From: Oscheius onirici
Lineage: Eukaryota; Nematoda; Chromadorea; Rhabditida; Rhabditidae
DNA length: 64,000 nt
Reading direction: 5' to 3'
Assembly (NCBI GenBank): GCA_932521025.1
Contig: OW051471.1
Span: forward strand, 12,090,001-12,154,000
Shown: positions 35,710-47,215 of the stretch, piece after piece
How the letters are laid out: each line of letters starts with the position of its first letter
Position numbering within the stretch: position 1 is the stretch's first letter
Program-made: the position numbers and the translations under genes
The notes under the pieces: model-generated
Told to the model about the DNA's origin: nothing
The model's database searches: none
What the model saw: only the letters and a program-made list of their open reading frames with translations

Positions 35710-38614
35710 TTTTTCTGCTGCGTCTTGCTACTGTGCTGTTGGAATTTAATTTCCTCCGCCGGTAGATCTACCGAGGCAAGGCGGCAGACTCTTCCGTCGT
35801 CCGTACCTTTGGCAACCCTTCGACGTATCGCCTACATATGCTGAAGTTCCGAATTGGGAATCTAAACTGCCGATCGATCCGCTCTACCGTCCGTCTAGCT
35901 GAACTCGAACGCGCATTCAGTGGTATCGACTACGATGTCTGTGGTCTCACGGAGGTGAATAGAAATGGGACAGAGGCTCTCCAACTACAACAATCTGGAC
36001 ACCAATTGCTACTACATGGCAAAACTGGCTTCCTGATTCATCCAAAGTGGACTCAATCGGTCTCCTTCCACCCGTTGTCGGATCGAGTGAGCTATCTAGA
36101 CATTGTACATCAAAAGATATACCTCCGTCTCATCTGCATCTATGCTCCTACTTCAACATATGATGACGAGGACTACGAGGAATGTCTAGATGAAATGGTC
36201 CGGGCTCTACAGTCCCCTCTTCGGCATCGAATAAATGGAACTAAAGTCTACAAAGTCGTGTTGGGCGACCTTAATGCAAAAGTGGGATTGAAAGAAGAAG
36301 GAGAGACATTTGTTGGAGACCACGGAATTGTAGAACGAAACGAACGAGGTCAAATGCTTGCCGATTTTTGCCATGAACAGGAGCTGTACTGCATGAATAC
36401 GTGGTTCCAAAAGCGTCCCAATCGTAAATGGACTTGGATGTCTCCTAACATGGAAGTGAGAAACTGCATAGACTTCTTCCTTTGCCGAGATAGATCAATC
36501 TTCAAGGACGTTGGAGTAGTCACGACCTTTCCATATACGTCAGATCATAGACTGGTGATGAGTGAGCTGCAGTTCATTGGAGAGAAGAAGAGATACACGA
36601 AGTCGAGCCGAAGGACAACGTTGGACAAAGCTCTGTTCTCTTATGCGTTGGAACAGATGTCAGCCAACAGAGATCTATCTACATACGGAACACTACAGGA
36701 AGCGTTGACATTTGCCGCTGGTGTTGCTTCACTTCCTATGCGAAAAGACGATTTTCAATCAGATAAAACAAAATCCCTCTACCAGAAGAGAAACCTGCTT
36801 CAACAACGACCGAACACCCGAAGGAACAGAGTTGAGTTTGCTATTGCCAACAAAGCTCTGCGTGAGTCTATCAAGGAAGATCTTCGGTCGAAGCACTTTC
36901 GACGAGTTCATGAAGCAGTTGTCTCAGGCAGGAATATCAAAAAAGCACTGGCATGGAATAAAGTCACCAAAACGCGGCTCACGCAGCTGGTGGATTCACG
37001 AGGAACAGTCTGCTCAACCCCTGCCGAAGTCCGAGAAGTCATCAGAACCTTTTACAATGACCTGTACATGTCCAGGAATCCCCGTCTTATGCCTCAGATG
37101 TATATCGACGAATGTGTGCCACCAATCCTACAGGAAGAAGTATTAAAGGCCATCAACAAGCTGAAGCTCGGAAGAAGTCCGGGTCCTGATCAAGTGACGA
37201 ATGACATGCTACTAGCAGCGAAGTCCACACTAGCTGATCCTCTAGCAGCAATCTTCAACAAGATCCTAGACGACGAGGAGACTCCAACCAGACTAGCCGA
37301 CTCCACTATTCAGTTGCTGTTCAAGAAAGGAAGTCCACTAGAGACAAAGAACTACCGTCCAATTGCGCTCATGTCGACGATTTACAAAGTCTTCACAGCC
37401 ATTATCGGAGATAGAATGCTGAAGGCTCTCGAATTCAATCAAGGACCAGATCAAGCAGGCTTCCGAAAAGGTTTCTCTACTTCTCACCATATCCTGGCTG
37501 TGAACGAACTGATACAGCGATGTCAAGAGTACAATCTACCTCTCTTCCTAGTCATTATCGACTTCAAAAAGGCCTTTGATATGATCGAACACTCTGCCAT
37601 ATGGGATTCGCTGTACACACAAGGAGTTCAAGCTAAGATCGTTCGTCTCCTTCACAACATTTACTCAAGTGCACAAGTACAAGTAAAAGCAGTTGGCGGT
37701 TCTGTCGATCTAGATGTACAACGTGGAGTAAGACAGGGGGACACAATATCACCAGCTCTCTTCTCGGCAACTCTAGAAACAGTTTTCCGATCACTCAACT
37801 GGGACGAGAAGGGTATCAACATACACGGTCAATGGCTTTCCAATCTACGCTTTGCTGATGACGTAGTGCTGCTATCTACATCTGCTGCTACAGCTGAAAC
37901 AATGCTTCAAGAACTGTCTGACGCCAGTAAAAGAGTAGGGTTGGAGCTCAATTTGGATAAGACCTTCGTGATGGCCAATCGCTACCCAACAGCTATTAGA
38001 GCGGATGGCATTCGGATCCAATATCAATCTGAAGCAATCTACCTGGGCCAAAGGATTTCTTTCGACAGGAACGCTGCCCTTGAAGTGTCTAGAAGGACTC
38101 GCGCTGCTTGGTGCTGTTTCAATAAGTTCCAACAGCTTCTAACCAGCAGAAACGTATCTATTCGACATAAGAGGAAAATCTTCAGCTCCTGCATTGAACC
38201 TTCCTTACTTTATGCCAGCGAAACTTGGACTCTTCGAGAACGAGACAGTAACAAGCTCGTGGTAGCTCAACGGAAGATGTTGAGAAGATTTTTGGGCGTC
38301 ACTTTACTCGATAGACGTACAAACGGCTGGCTGATGGAAACTTCGAGAGTCACGGATATCAGAGAAAGATGGGCAAGACGAAAATGGAATTTTGCATGGA
38401 AGATGGCCCATGAAGACACGTAGACGAGAAGAATAATCGAATGGAGACCATGGCGAGCAGTAAGGCCCATTGGAAGACCGAAACCAAGATGGAGCGACTC
38501 GTTCACAAAAGAAATCGGACAGAATTGGACGAGAGTAGCTAGAGAAGATCCCACCCAATGGAACCAGTGTAAATTGCGACACGTGAACGCGTTGATATCG
38601 TGAATAAATTAAAG
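35710..38614 (+). mobile_element. Nearly intact RTE-type non-LTR retrotransposon
   Basis: Bounded by an 11-bp duplication TAGGTTCAGGC (35699-35709 and 38615-38625); the 3' end is a GAATAAATTAAAG tail. One long frame (35838-38423) encodes AP endonuclease then reverse transcriptase; after a single TAG it stays open to 38603. The near-perfect frame and target duplication point to a young insertion. There is no upstream gag-like ORF, as usual for RTE. Confidence 0.9.
35838..38603 (+). pseudogene. RTE endonuclease-reverse transcriptase with one nonsense codon
   Basis: The 861-codon open part begins MLKFRIGNLNCRSIRS. Endonuclease motifs: GLTEVNR, LICIYAPTS, VLGDLNAKVG, and SDHRLVMSEL at the end of the domain. 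RT motifs: LGRSPGPDQVTNDML, LLFKKGSPLETKNYRPIALM, AGFRKGFSTSHHI, VIIDFKKAFDMI, QRGVRQGDTISPALF, and the catalytic LRFADDVVLL (FADD). The C-terminal thumb has YLGQRISFD. TAG at 38421 replaces a position that is Trp in the 21.8-kb relative (context HEDT, then TRRIIEW); the frame continues through RPIGRPKPRW to TGA at 38601. So the copy is one substitution from open and was probably active recently. Confidence 0.88.
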
Positions 38615-38730
38615 TAGGTTCAGGCAATGTGGTTGAAGTGAGCATCGACGGTAGTAACAAAGATTCTGGGGCTGACCAGAATGGCGAAAGTTTCAATTCT
38701 TCGGATGGCTCAGTTCTACTCCTGATCCTT

Positions 38731-38971
38731 TGATCCTTTGAACTGATCGGCTGGACAGCTGTGGTTCCAAGAACAATTGCTTAAGGATGTCGGAGATGAC
38801 CAAGATAAAGCTTCGGTCTGCCGTTAGCCCCCATCTGAATTTAACGTAACGAGCCTCAACCCGTTTGAATTTGGCGCCAATTTGAAAAGCCTGATTACTA
38901 CCAAATCTAAGGGCTATGAAAATAATCTAAGGCCTTTCGAAAACACGGTCGAGTGCTTTGAAATGATCGTC
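38731..38971 (+). repeat. 241-bp direct repeat, right copy
   Basis: Second copy of 35221-35461, about 99 percent identical by eye. It is separated from the RTE 3' boundary by about 105 bp of other sequence, so it is not the RTE target duplication. No TG...CA ends or flanking short duplication was found that would make the pair typical LTRs. Confidence 0.9.
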
Positions 38972-39094
38972 TGACCATCAATCGATGGAAAATTCGGTTT
39001 AAGAACCATCGGCGAAGCATCTCGTCTTAAACTAACGGAGTTGCAGAACATTGGCCAGTCTACGAATTATGGGAAAACTAGTTATTTATATTTA

Positions 39095-39300
39095 TTACGA
39101 TAATCATATCATTCTGATATGTAGCATCATACTTCTTCTAAAAAGTTCGGGAGTCCTGACCGCAACGCCCATCCACTTTTCGCCACATCTTGTCGTGATA
39201 TCGTCTTTCCATCTAGCTCTAGGTCTTCCAGCTGTCCTGTACCTGTTCCACGGGAAAACTAGTAGGAAGAAGGAATCACAGAGCAGACTCGCTGAGTTCT
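39095..39300 (-). mobile_element. 3' terminal fragment of a non-LTR element
   Basis: The minus-strand frame reads NRYRTAGRPRARWKDDITTR, then WMGVAVRTPELFRRS. This matches the C-terminal tail of RT proteins such as the AAGRPPHRW and PIGRPKPRW ends of the two RTE copies here. It is a 5'-truncated insertion. Confidence 0.6.
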
Positions 39301-39454
39301 TTAAGAAAAAGGCGACCAAATACTGATTGATTCACTATCTCTAACGCAAAATAAACCTTCTTTTTCAATTAGTTTTGCTCCCTAATCTGTAAGAAAGCCG
39401 CAACTTTATCATGGAACTACAGTTTCACACAATCAGCAAAAAAATTGAGTAAAT

Positions 39455-40361
39455 TCAATGACCGTTGCTTCCCTTGACTCTCTGCTCTTCAAAGAAGTTA
39501 TACACGTCTTCCATCGTGGGACGGTCGTCTGGTTTTTTTTCCATCATTCTATAAGAAAAAAATATCATCAGAGAAATATGACTCACTTTAGAACAAAGGA
39601 CCAACTTTCGGAAGATACAACAACTTTTGCTGTCAGTTTTTCATCGAGATGCTTCTTTGGATTACAGCGAAAAATCATGCTCCAAATGGATCGTCCCAGC
39701 CCAAAAACGTCAACCTTTGGAGTGTAGGTATCTCCTTCCCCTTCGGCTCTTTCAGGAGCGTTGTAGCCATACGTTCCGATGTCGGAAGTGTTGTCACAGT
39801 GTAATACTTCTGAAACGCGCGTTCCCAGTTTAATTAATCCCAAATCGCTAATTTTCAAGTGTTGGTGGTCTTCGTTTAATAACATGCTGAAAGTCTTTAT
39901 ACAAAGTGAAAAACAGCTCTCACTTGTGAGGCTTCACATCTCGATGAATCGCCTTGCTTTCGTGGATGAACTGCAGTCCGCAAGCTGCTTGAAGACTCCA
40001 GCGAACGATTGAAGCTTCGTCATATATCACAGTATCACTTTTAATCACTGGCAAAGACACAATCAAGTAAAACAACGCTAGTTAGTTACCTTTGTCCAAT
40101 GATCCGCCTTTACAATACTCCATTAGTAAGCCTGCTATCAGATGTTTGTCCACGATGTATCCATAAAGAGACACGATATGTGGATTGCACTGAGTCTAAA
40201 CTTGTTGCATGAGAACCGGCTGATGCAAAGTATTCTTTCGGAGCTCTAAATAGGTGCAAAACTTTTTAACCACATTGACGCAGAAAAGTGACCAAAAAGC
40301 AGTTTCCCCCTGATTTCTCAAACCTCCAAAATTGGGCGAAACTTGTTGAGATTTCGGTCAT
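39455..40361 (-). pseudogene. TKL/TAK1-like protein kinase, broken N-lobe
   Basis: Exons about 40361-40090, 40047-39924, 39886-39587 and 39548-39455 carry a full kinase fold. There is a glycine-loop-like region (KSGGNCFLVT), the beta-3 lysine (VVKKF), helix C, PHIVSLYGYI, hinge LLMEYCKGGSL, catalytic loop IHRDVKPHNMLL, DLG in place of DFG, and GTYGYNAPE. VDVFGLGRSIWSMI and KKPDDRPTMEDVYNFFEEQR complete the C-lobe. Two lesions hit the N-lobe: a frameshift just before VVKKF (near 40285) and an in-frame TAG at 40196-40198 in helix C. The catalytic half is intact. Best resemblance is the TAK1/mom-4 type of MAP3K by the hinge and the segment around it. Either it is a pseudogene, or unusual splicing rescues it; the latter is not evident. 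Confidence 0.7.
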
Positions 40362-41179
40362 CTTGTCAGTAAGGACGAGACGTCTCTTTACCCCAGTAAC
40401 TCGCAGCAGCATACTACGGTATTCCCCATTCATTACCTTATTTTGCCCTTTCTACCTGTTATCTCATTGTTGTTCTCTTTTTAAACCTCCCGCACAAACT
40501 GCGGTCCTGTCGATTACTGTATTTTACCTGCCAATTCAAGGCCTTGTGATAAAAATAATCGTGCTGTCACTTTTTCATCTGTTTTCGTTTTTACTGTGAA
40601 ATTAGCTCAGAATAAAACGGCTATCTAAACTCTCGTGTTCTTTCGTATTTGTCGGCAAAGTCTGTCGATAAATCTGTTTCTAGGCGTTTCATTGTTATTC
40701 CCTTCTCCTTGTCTTCCACAGCTACCAAGTGACAGATAGTTGTGTGAACCCTCCTCATCCGGGCAGAAAACCAGTGATCACCGTTACTCCCTTTCCAGAT
40801 AAAGAATGCCGGACAGCGAGGAGTTTCTTAAACAAGTTGTGCTGCCTGTTTCTAATTTCTCGGCACATTCTCTCTGTCCACCCCTGCATTCTGCAATGCG
40901 TTTGTCTTCTCCTTTCCCTGCCCGTTGCCATGTGTTTTTCCTCCTCTACCATTTACGATGTACCTATTGCCACGTCCCCTTTCTTCTGTCTAATTTTTTT
41001 CCCGCTTTCCTAACCCGCACTTGATTCTTTACTATCTGGAGACTGGAAGTCAAAAATAATCAAAGTCCATTGACTTGCAAATTGCCTTGTCTAAACTTGT
41101 TACACTAACTCCTTTCCCCTTGATTGCGCACATCTCCATTTTGATTGCCGATTAAAGCTTCCGACAGACACACTAACAC
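40362..41179. other. Spacer with inverted copy of the 4.8-kb repeat family
   Basis: The first 600 bp are T-rich without a gene. From about 40990 to 41205 the sequence matches the repeat of popl-1 introns in inverted orientation (TTGATTGCCGATTAAAGCTT, then GACCTGGGAGCAATTTAAAA). Confidence 0.6.
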
Positions 41180-44100
41180 TCACAGACCTGGGAGCAATTT
41201 AAAATGGATCTCCAAACCAACCGTTAAGAGTGAACGAATTTCGTCCTTCATTTGCATGAACGCCTCGTGCTGTCCGTCAGGAGTAGCCCGGTTGTTTAAC
41301 GTGAACGTTTTGGCGATAACTTGCACAGGTAGTCCTGGCACCGTCACAAGATCTACGTAGGCTTGGCCACTTTCTATATGAAGTTTTGGATCGAAAACCA
41401 AAGAGGTCTTCTCATAGCTTTTAAATCGAACCGCCTAAAAATTGAATTGTTGAAACAGTTGAAACAAAAAACATACACTGGCACCTGCCAGGACGTTTCC
41501 CCAGTCGCTGCTACACAGGTTCTTCAGCTGGTCAAGGGGGCCGCTTTTTGTTGAAGTCGTCAGTTTTTTGTAGAGAAACTTACATAAAAATTGATCAGTT
41601 TTAATCTCAGTTCCTTACCTCATGGAAGTAGATGTCACGGGCTATTTTCTGCCGATTCAGTAACTGTTTTAGGTCAGGCCAAAACTCTAGCGTATCGACA
41701 AATCGCTTGATAAGGTCCTGCTGTTCTTCCTTCATATCATTTTGTGTATGGAACTTGTTATATTTTAGAAAATATGACTTTCAAACCTACCAGGAAAACT
41801 TTAATAAAGGCCAGAAAGAAGACGTAGGGGAAATTTGCAATACAGCTGCTGAAGTTGGAGGTAGACACTTGTTTCGGATCAATGAAAAAGGACACAAGGA
41901 TTCGTTCGGCTTCTTGGCGCTCCTTGAGCTTATCTTCCATGATCTCAATGTGTGAAGGAGTCATGAATTGTTCTAAGACCTAAACAGAATCTAAAAGAGT
42001 AGTTTCTTTTTCACCTTGAAGTATATTAGAAGACATCCAAAATCCAGGGTGCTGTTCGTGTCCTCCAGAAATAGTTCACAGGCTTTCTGAGGAAAAAATG
42101 TTTTGCTTGAATATCGAGTGCGATGAATAGCGAATGTCCAGACCTTTTTCCGGAGAAAAATGTTTGAAATTGAGTTGAGCAAACAATTCACAACATGTAT
42201 TGACTGGTTAACCTTCATTTTGGACTTGTATTCGAAGGTTTTGTAGGGGGTGTGAACTTCAATTTCTGCCGTGGTCTGTCCGAAGTCCGAAGACATCCAA
42301 AATCCAAAAATCTAAAGTTTGAGGCAAAAAAATGCTTCTTGACATCTCAATTTAAAGCGTTTGGAAGGTTTTTTATGAAAACAAGGAGCAACATGCTCCC
42401 ATTGAGTTCGACTAAATATTCCTCTACCTAACTCACTATTTGACTTGTTAAAGTTAAGTTGGTGAGTACTGCCAAGAAGCTTTCTCGGCAAATGGAAACC
42501 GGTCTGGGGGGAGTGACTTTGAGCGCCTATATCTCGGTCAAAATCGAAAATAAAACGGATAAAATATATAGTCCCGTAATCAGCGAGTTTTTCCCTACAA
42601 GCTCCATATTAAAACTCATACTCGAAAAAAGGTCTGGACACTCGACACTCACAATCGTTAACTCACTTCGCTGTAGTCTGGAAATGCATCTTGGATGTCT
42701 TCAGCGAATCTCAAGTGATCGGTTAGCGCAAACAATCGCTCTCCTTGCAAGAATTTGACCTGATAGCCCTGAATTTCTGAATGAATTATTCATACCTTCA
42801 ATTCATTCAATTCATCGTTAAACAGTTGTTTGTAGAAATCGTCTGCGGTGATCCGGATGTCCTGCATGTACAAACCAGCGACAGCATCGTCACGCAAATC
42901 TTTGTCTGGTTGCAAGTACGGAATATCATTTTCATACACGTTGACGGAAACTTTAGCACAATGTTTTATAGTTTTCCATCACTTACTCTCTGGATGTCTT
43001 CTAGCTTCTCGCAAGACTAAAGCTGCCATGTACAAGTCAAGGCCCTGATCAGAGTAGGTACGCATACCTTTTGTGACAACTTCCGCAAGCACTTGGAGCA
43101 CTATGTTATTGCGGTCTATGCTTATTGCTTGTGGACAAATTCTCTGGTAAGATTTTACAAGAGAATTCTTTTAATCTTACCGGGAAGTCATTCAGTAGAA
43201 CAAATGGCAAAGCCGGTGCCAATCTGAGGACGTTGACGGCCATACGACCCTGTTTTTCGATACGATCTTCCGGCTGCATTGCGGCCCACAGCTTGCGGCT
43301 TGTAAGAAATTCTTGTGTCATTTGAAAGATCAAGTAGTAGTCTCTTGTTCCATGCAAGTCAAAGTGTAAATATCCGCGAATGTTCGAATTTAAAAAGATC
43401 TCAACGTCCGTGTAGATCATTTTTAGCAGTGTTTCTATTCGTGTTTCTACCAGAATCCGATAGTCGTTTTCTTTCTGAATATCAATGTCCACAAAAAGTC
43501 TGTAAAATTATCCTACGAGCAATTTTTTGAGCTGCGCCATTTCCCTTGGAAGAAAGTCCTTGGACTGAAGAGAGTCCTCGGACTGAACAAGACCTTCCAA
43601 AGGTTTTAGCTGATTTAAAATTCCTCTGGGACTAGGAAATCCCAGACTGATTCCCGGATAAATGTCGTACAGAGTGTCTACCGCAGCTATCCATCTCTAA
43701 AAAAGATGTCTCCTTGATAAAATGGAAGGTAGTTGTTTCTCAACTCCTGGCTTTTTATAATCTCCTTTTGCATGTCAAAAATAACGTGCTGGTTAATGTA
43801 TTCCAGCAAGCCTGTGAAATGGCGAAATTGGATGGTTTCCCTGGTCCATGAAGCCTGTTCAAAGTTCATGCATTGTTAGAAATTACATTACCATATTTTC
43901 CACAAATTGCATTGCTGATGTGAAATACACTATCTTATAGCTGTCACGTAAGACCGCGGATACAGTAATAAAAGTTACCACGACCGTTACCTGCAAGTAA
44001 AAATAATAGCTCGCAAAATAATGTTATCTACCAGCCTTTCCGTTTGATTCCTTGCTGATAAAATTTGATTCCATAGCATTTCCAATTCTTGCGGAGTTAC

Positions 44101-44651
44101 CTAAAGGCTGATTGGGCAAGCTTACAAAGAATCAAAACTATGTGCAATTCTGTAAGCTCTTTAGTGCAATATTTATGCTCCGCGTCCTCAGTTACCAAAT
44201 CCCACACATTTTCGCCAAAAATAGCACACTTTCCACTTGGAGAGAAAGAGTCAACTTCATCTTGTCCAAATATCGGAACCATTAAATCTATTCTTGCATA
44301 TGCATTTCTCTCCAGCGTTGCCCACTCGTTTTTGTTCACTGCCAAGCACAGCTGAAAAATAAGAGTAAACACGGTGAAAAACACCCTCCTCAGACTTTCA
44401 AACGTCTACTAAAACTTTCTTCTAGTCACAATGCTGGATTCTGCGAACTAGAAAATTTTAGAGTTTTTAATCTCAAAATCTGGGGGGTCTAAAATAGACT
44501 CACGGTCAAAATAACATAAGTAGGTACTTACAATGTGCGGATGACGATTCAAAACTTCTTCTGGCTGCTTTGGGAGTTCTTTTCCGCGGACAAACTTTGT
44601 TCCAAACATTTTGTATGCGATTGTAAAAGGGCACTTGAAAATGCGTGGCAA
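41180..44651 (-). CDS. Large multi-exon protein, possibly USP9X/FAF-like helical region
   Basis: About a dozen exons on the minus strand; borders are not all resolved. Start MPRIFKCPFTIAYKMFG (44651-44532, donor ATT|GTAAGT), next exon from 44351 (LCLAVNKNEWATLERNAYAR), then VTPQELEMLWNQILSARNQT, ASWTRETIQFRHFTGLLEYI, AAMQPEDRIEKQGRMAVNVL, LDLYMAALVLREARRHPE and DFYKQLFNDELNELKG. A ubiquitin-like stretch follows (EIEVHTPYKTFEYKSKMKVN), and the last exon ends 41180. The order of short motifs recalls the armadillo-like and ubiquitin-like parts of USP9X/fat facets, but no Cys/His protease boxes are present, so this is only a weak guess. One junction (near 43700) did not give an open frame, and the last codons come from a dispersed repeat, so the gene may be decaying. 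Confidence 0.4.
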
Positions 44652-44956
44652 AAGGTGTCACACAGGCGACCAATTTCGTTAACCCTCGAATTTCTTATCA
44701 GCGGTAAAACGTGGACAAGATCCCTTATCAGCTGTAAAACACGGACAAGATCCCCATCTGAACAACAATGTTTAGAAGGATGACCTCTTTGTTGACTAGA
44801 CAGACCGTAGTAGACTCGGGACCATTCAAATGTTCAGTGCTGATTTAACTCAGAAACGATGAGTCTTTATTATGAATCAAGAAGCGTTAAATGTATATAC
44901 AACCAGCAAAGAACGGAAGATCGTTAAGAGATCAGGTTCAGACAAATGTACAGCGA

Positions 44957-45852
44957 TTAGTAGGGAAGGGGCTCTCCAGTGCGGTCATAGTATCCACCAG
45001 ACTTCTCGAGAGACAGGTCAGCAAACTGCTGGACCAGACTGAAGGCCGACTCGTCGACAGTGGTCGGGGCTTCCGGACCACCCATGTCGGTCTTGACCCA
45101 GCCAGGATGGAAGGCGGCAGTGATGATGCCATACTGCTTCAGATCAGTGGCCATGCACTTGGTCATGGCGTTCATGGCGGCCTGAATTTTGTTTTCTTGA
45201 GAGGGACAGAGGGGCAGAGGGACAGAGAATGAGAGACACAGACTCAGAGAGTCGGTAAGACTGTTTCCAGCTTACCTTGCTCATGCTGTAGGCCAGATAT
45301 CCCTTCTCGGTAGAGCCCTCATTCTCGATTTCGCGAGTAATCGAAGCCAGATTGGAGGAAATACTGACGAGACGGCAGACATTGGACTTTCCTGCGGCCT
45401 TCTTCAAGAGAGGGAGGAAGTACTGGACAACAATGACCGGAGAGATGGCATTGGTGACCAGATGCTGGGTGATGAGCTTGCGATCCGGACTAGCATCACT
45501 CTGGTAATTTTCCAAAATTCCAGCGTTGTTGACGAGAATGTTGAGACCATTTTCACCGACAATCTTCGAGGTCTGGAAAAATTGGCTTTGAAAGAAAACT
45601 GAAGGGAGTTTAGGAGGAAGAACTAGAAAAAAGTCCCCCTACCTCGTCAACAGCCTTCTTGATAGCCTTGTCACAGGTCACGTCCATCTTGACAATGTGA
45701 AGACGAGGATCCTGGATCTTCTTCAGCTCGTCGTCATGCTTCGGATCCAGACAGGTAGCGATGACATGATGAATGTCAGGCTTCTTGAGATACTCCTGCA
45801 CCAGTCCGAGACCAATGCCCTTGTCGCAGCCAGTAATGAGAACGTTTGCCAT
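44957..45852 (-). CDS. Short-chain dehydrogenase, carbonyl-reductase/sniffer type
   Basis: Exons 45852-45643, 45572-45276 and 45181-44957 are all in phase and give 243 residues. The Rossmann nucleotide site TGCDKGIG is at residues 7-14, NNAG at about 83-86, and the catalytic Ser in LVSISSN. The YSMSK tetrad (Tyr and Lys) closes exon 2, and HPGWVKTDMGG follows the active site. Length and PGWVKTDMGG fit the C-factor/sniffer group of NADPH carbonyl reductases, cytosolic enzymes that reduce reactive carbonyls and quinones. On the coding strand TATAAATA lies about 95 bp upstream of the ATG (45943-45951). Intron 2 has a purine-rich GAGGGACAGAG repeat. Complete and probably functional. Confidence 0.92.
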
Positions 45853-45942
45853 TTTTTCACTGAAAGGCAGCAGTTAAGCTAAGAAGGGAAGATAAGAGGG
45901 AAAAGGAGTTAGAGAACAGTGCACTGGCTCTTTTAGGAGGCA

Positions 45943-45951
45943 GTATTTATA
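45943..45951 (-). promoter_or_regulatory. TATA box of the SDR gene
   Basis: CTATAAATAC on the minus strand, 91-99 bp before the start codon, in an otherwise GC-rich stretch. The position fits a core promoter with a short leader. Confidence 0.45.
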
Positions 45952-46434
45952 GGGGGATAGGGGGAGCAAAAGATCGTCAACAGGACGCGGGCTTATAAAC
46001 AAACAGGGTTCGAAAGATGGGAGCAACAAGGAATCGTGTTGTTGTTGCGCATCGGAGAGATCTTTCGAGATATGGACATGGAAAACAATACTAGGTTGAA
46101 AAACTTGGAAGTCCGGAGAAGAGTCGAGGAAAGTTTCAAGTTCAGAACAGGATAGTTTTCTGACTGAACTGAGATTGAACTTCTCAAGAAAGCGTCTCTA
46201 TAAAAACTAAAAACTCAAGTCTTAAGAAAAATTCGACAAGTTTAAAACTCGACAAGACTTGACAAGTTCTTCTGGGTTCCCGAGAGTCAGTGTTCGCTTG
46301 TGCTGCTGCGTTGGAAGGTCGTCTCTTCTACCACTCCAACAGGCCAGTTTCCATTTATTTTCTACCTGACAGTGACAATCAGACACTGCGAACAGTAGAC
46401 AGTTCGACAGAAGAGAGACGGCATATGTGACATG

Positions 46435-46590
46435 CTATTTCGTGAATCCGCCACGGTTAGCTGCCTTTGCAAGAAGGTAGTCATGCTCCGTCTTCCCGGC
46501 TCTGTGGACACCTTCATGAATCCATAGCGGTGTTTGGTACAGTTCTTGGAGATCCGCAGGGCCTATGGGAATGACGGAAAGTGCTCTCTT
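46435..46590 (-). CDS. Orphan last exon, conserved-looking protein
   Basis: From an ACGCTAG acceptor the minus strand stays open for 51 codons and a TAG. Segments: ALSVIPIGPADLQELYQTPL, then WIHEGVHRAGKTEHDYLLAK, ending AANRGGFTK. The composition and clean end look like a real C-terminus. The family was not recognised. Upstream, a minus-strand ATG near 46830 opens MAQYLTSRPISKSYHALR, which could be its first exon; connecting exons are not proven. Confidence 0.45.
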   Translation of the reverse strand, partial: KRALSVIPIGPADLQELYQTPLWIHEGVHRAGKTEHDYLLAKAANRGGFTK

Positions 46591-47215
46591 CTAGCGTAAA
46601 AACTCTGACAGTGATAGGAAAAAACAGACAGATAATTTCTTGAAGCTTTGCTCGTCTCTAGCTTTCAGAATCCTGGGAGAGCAGTGCTGCAGTATGTGTA
46701 TGTGATGCTGAGGCCCGTCAAAGAGATATGCTATGGGAGATGAATGCCCTGGAATCGACAGTTAGGACGGCAGATGCGCAAGGCATGGTAAGACTTGGAT
46801 ATAGGCCTTGAAGTAAGATACTGAGCCATTGTGACGAATTGAGATCAGTCTGTTGGAAGGGAGATCTTTGAGTTTCTCAGTTTCAGTTTTGAATCCTTAC
46901 CTATCTAGTTCAACTCATTTTCCCAGCAGGAAGCTTTGTGAAAAAATGTAATCTTTCTCAACTCGACGCTATTTTCCTGTTAATAATTTGCACTTATTCT
47001 CACGGCTAATTCTGTCTTGTTTTGCCTCAAGTCTCTGCCCTTTTCCGAATGTTGTTGACCAGAAGCTTTGTCTTGCTTTCAGCCAAAGTGCACTCTAATG
47101 TCCTTTCCGCCGGCCCCTTGACTAGTAAACAAGCGAGACGAAAACAGTACAAAAAATCAATTTTTTGGGGTTTTCAAGACGGTTTATTGAGAATATGTAC
47201 AAAAATGTTTGAAAT
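46591..47215. other. Spacer, possible exon on plus strand
   Basis: The plus strand 46668-46794 (ESWESSAAVCVCDAEARQRD onwards, ending at a GTAAGA donor) is an open, protein-like stretch, but it competes with the minus-strand model above. The rest shows nothing clear. Confidence 0.3.

Noticed and set aside
36712..37146. 144-codon alternative frame
   Set aside because: Shadow of the RTE polyprotein frame.
35221..38971. An LTR retrotransposon with 241-bp LTRs
   Set aside because: The enclosed polymerase is an AP-endonuclease RTE type with its own target duplication and tail; no gag, protease, integrase, primer site or TG/CA ends were seen.
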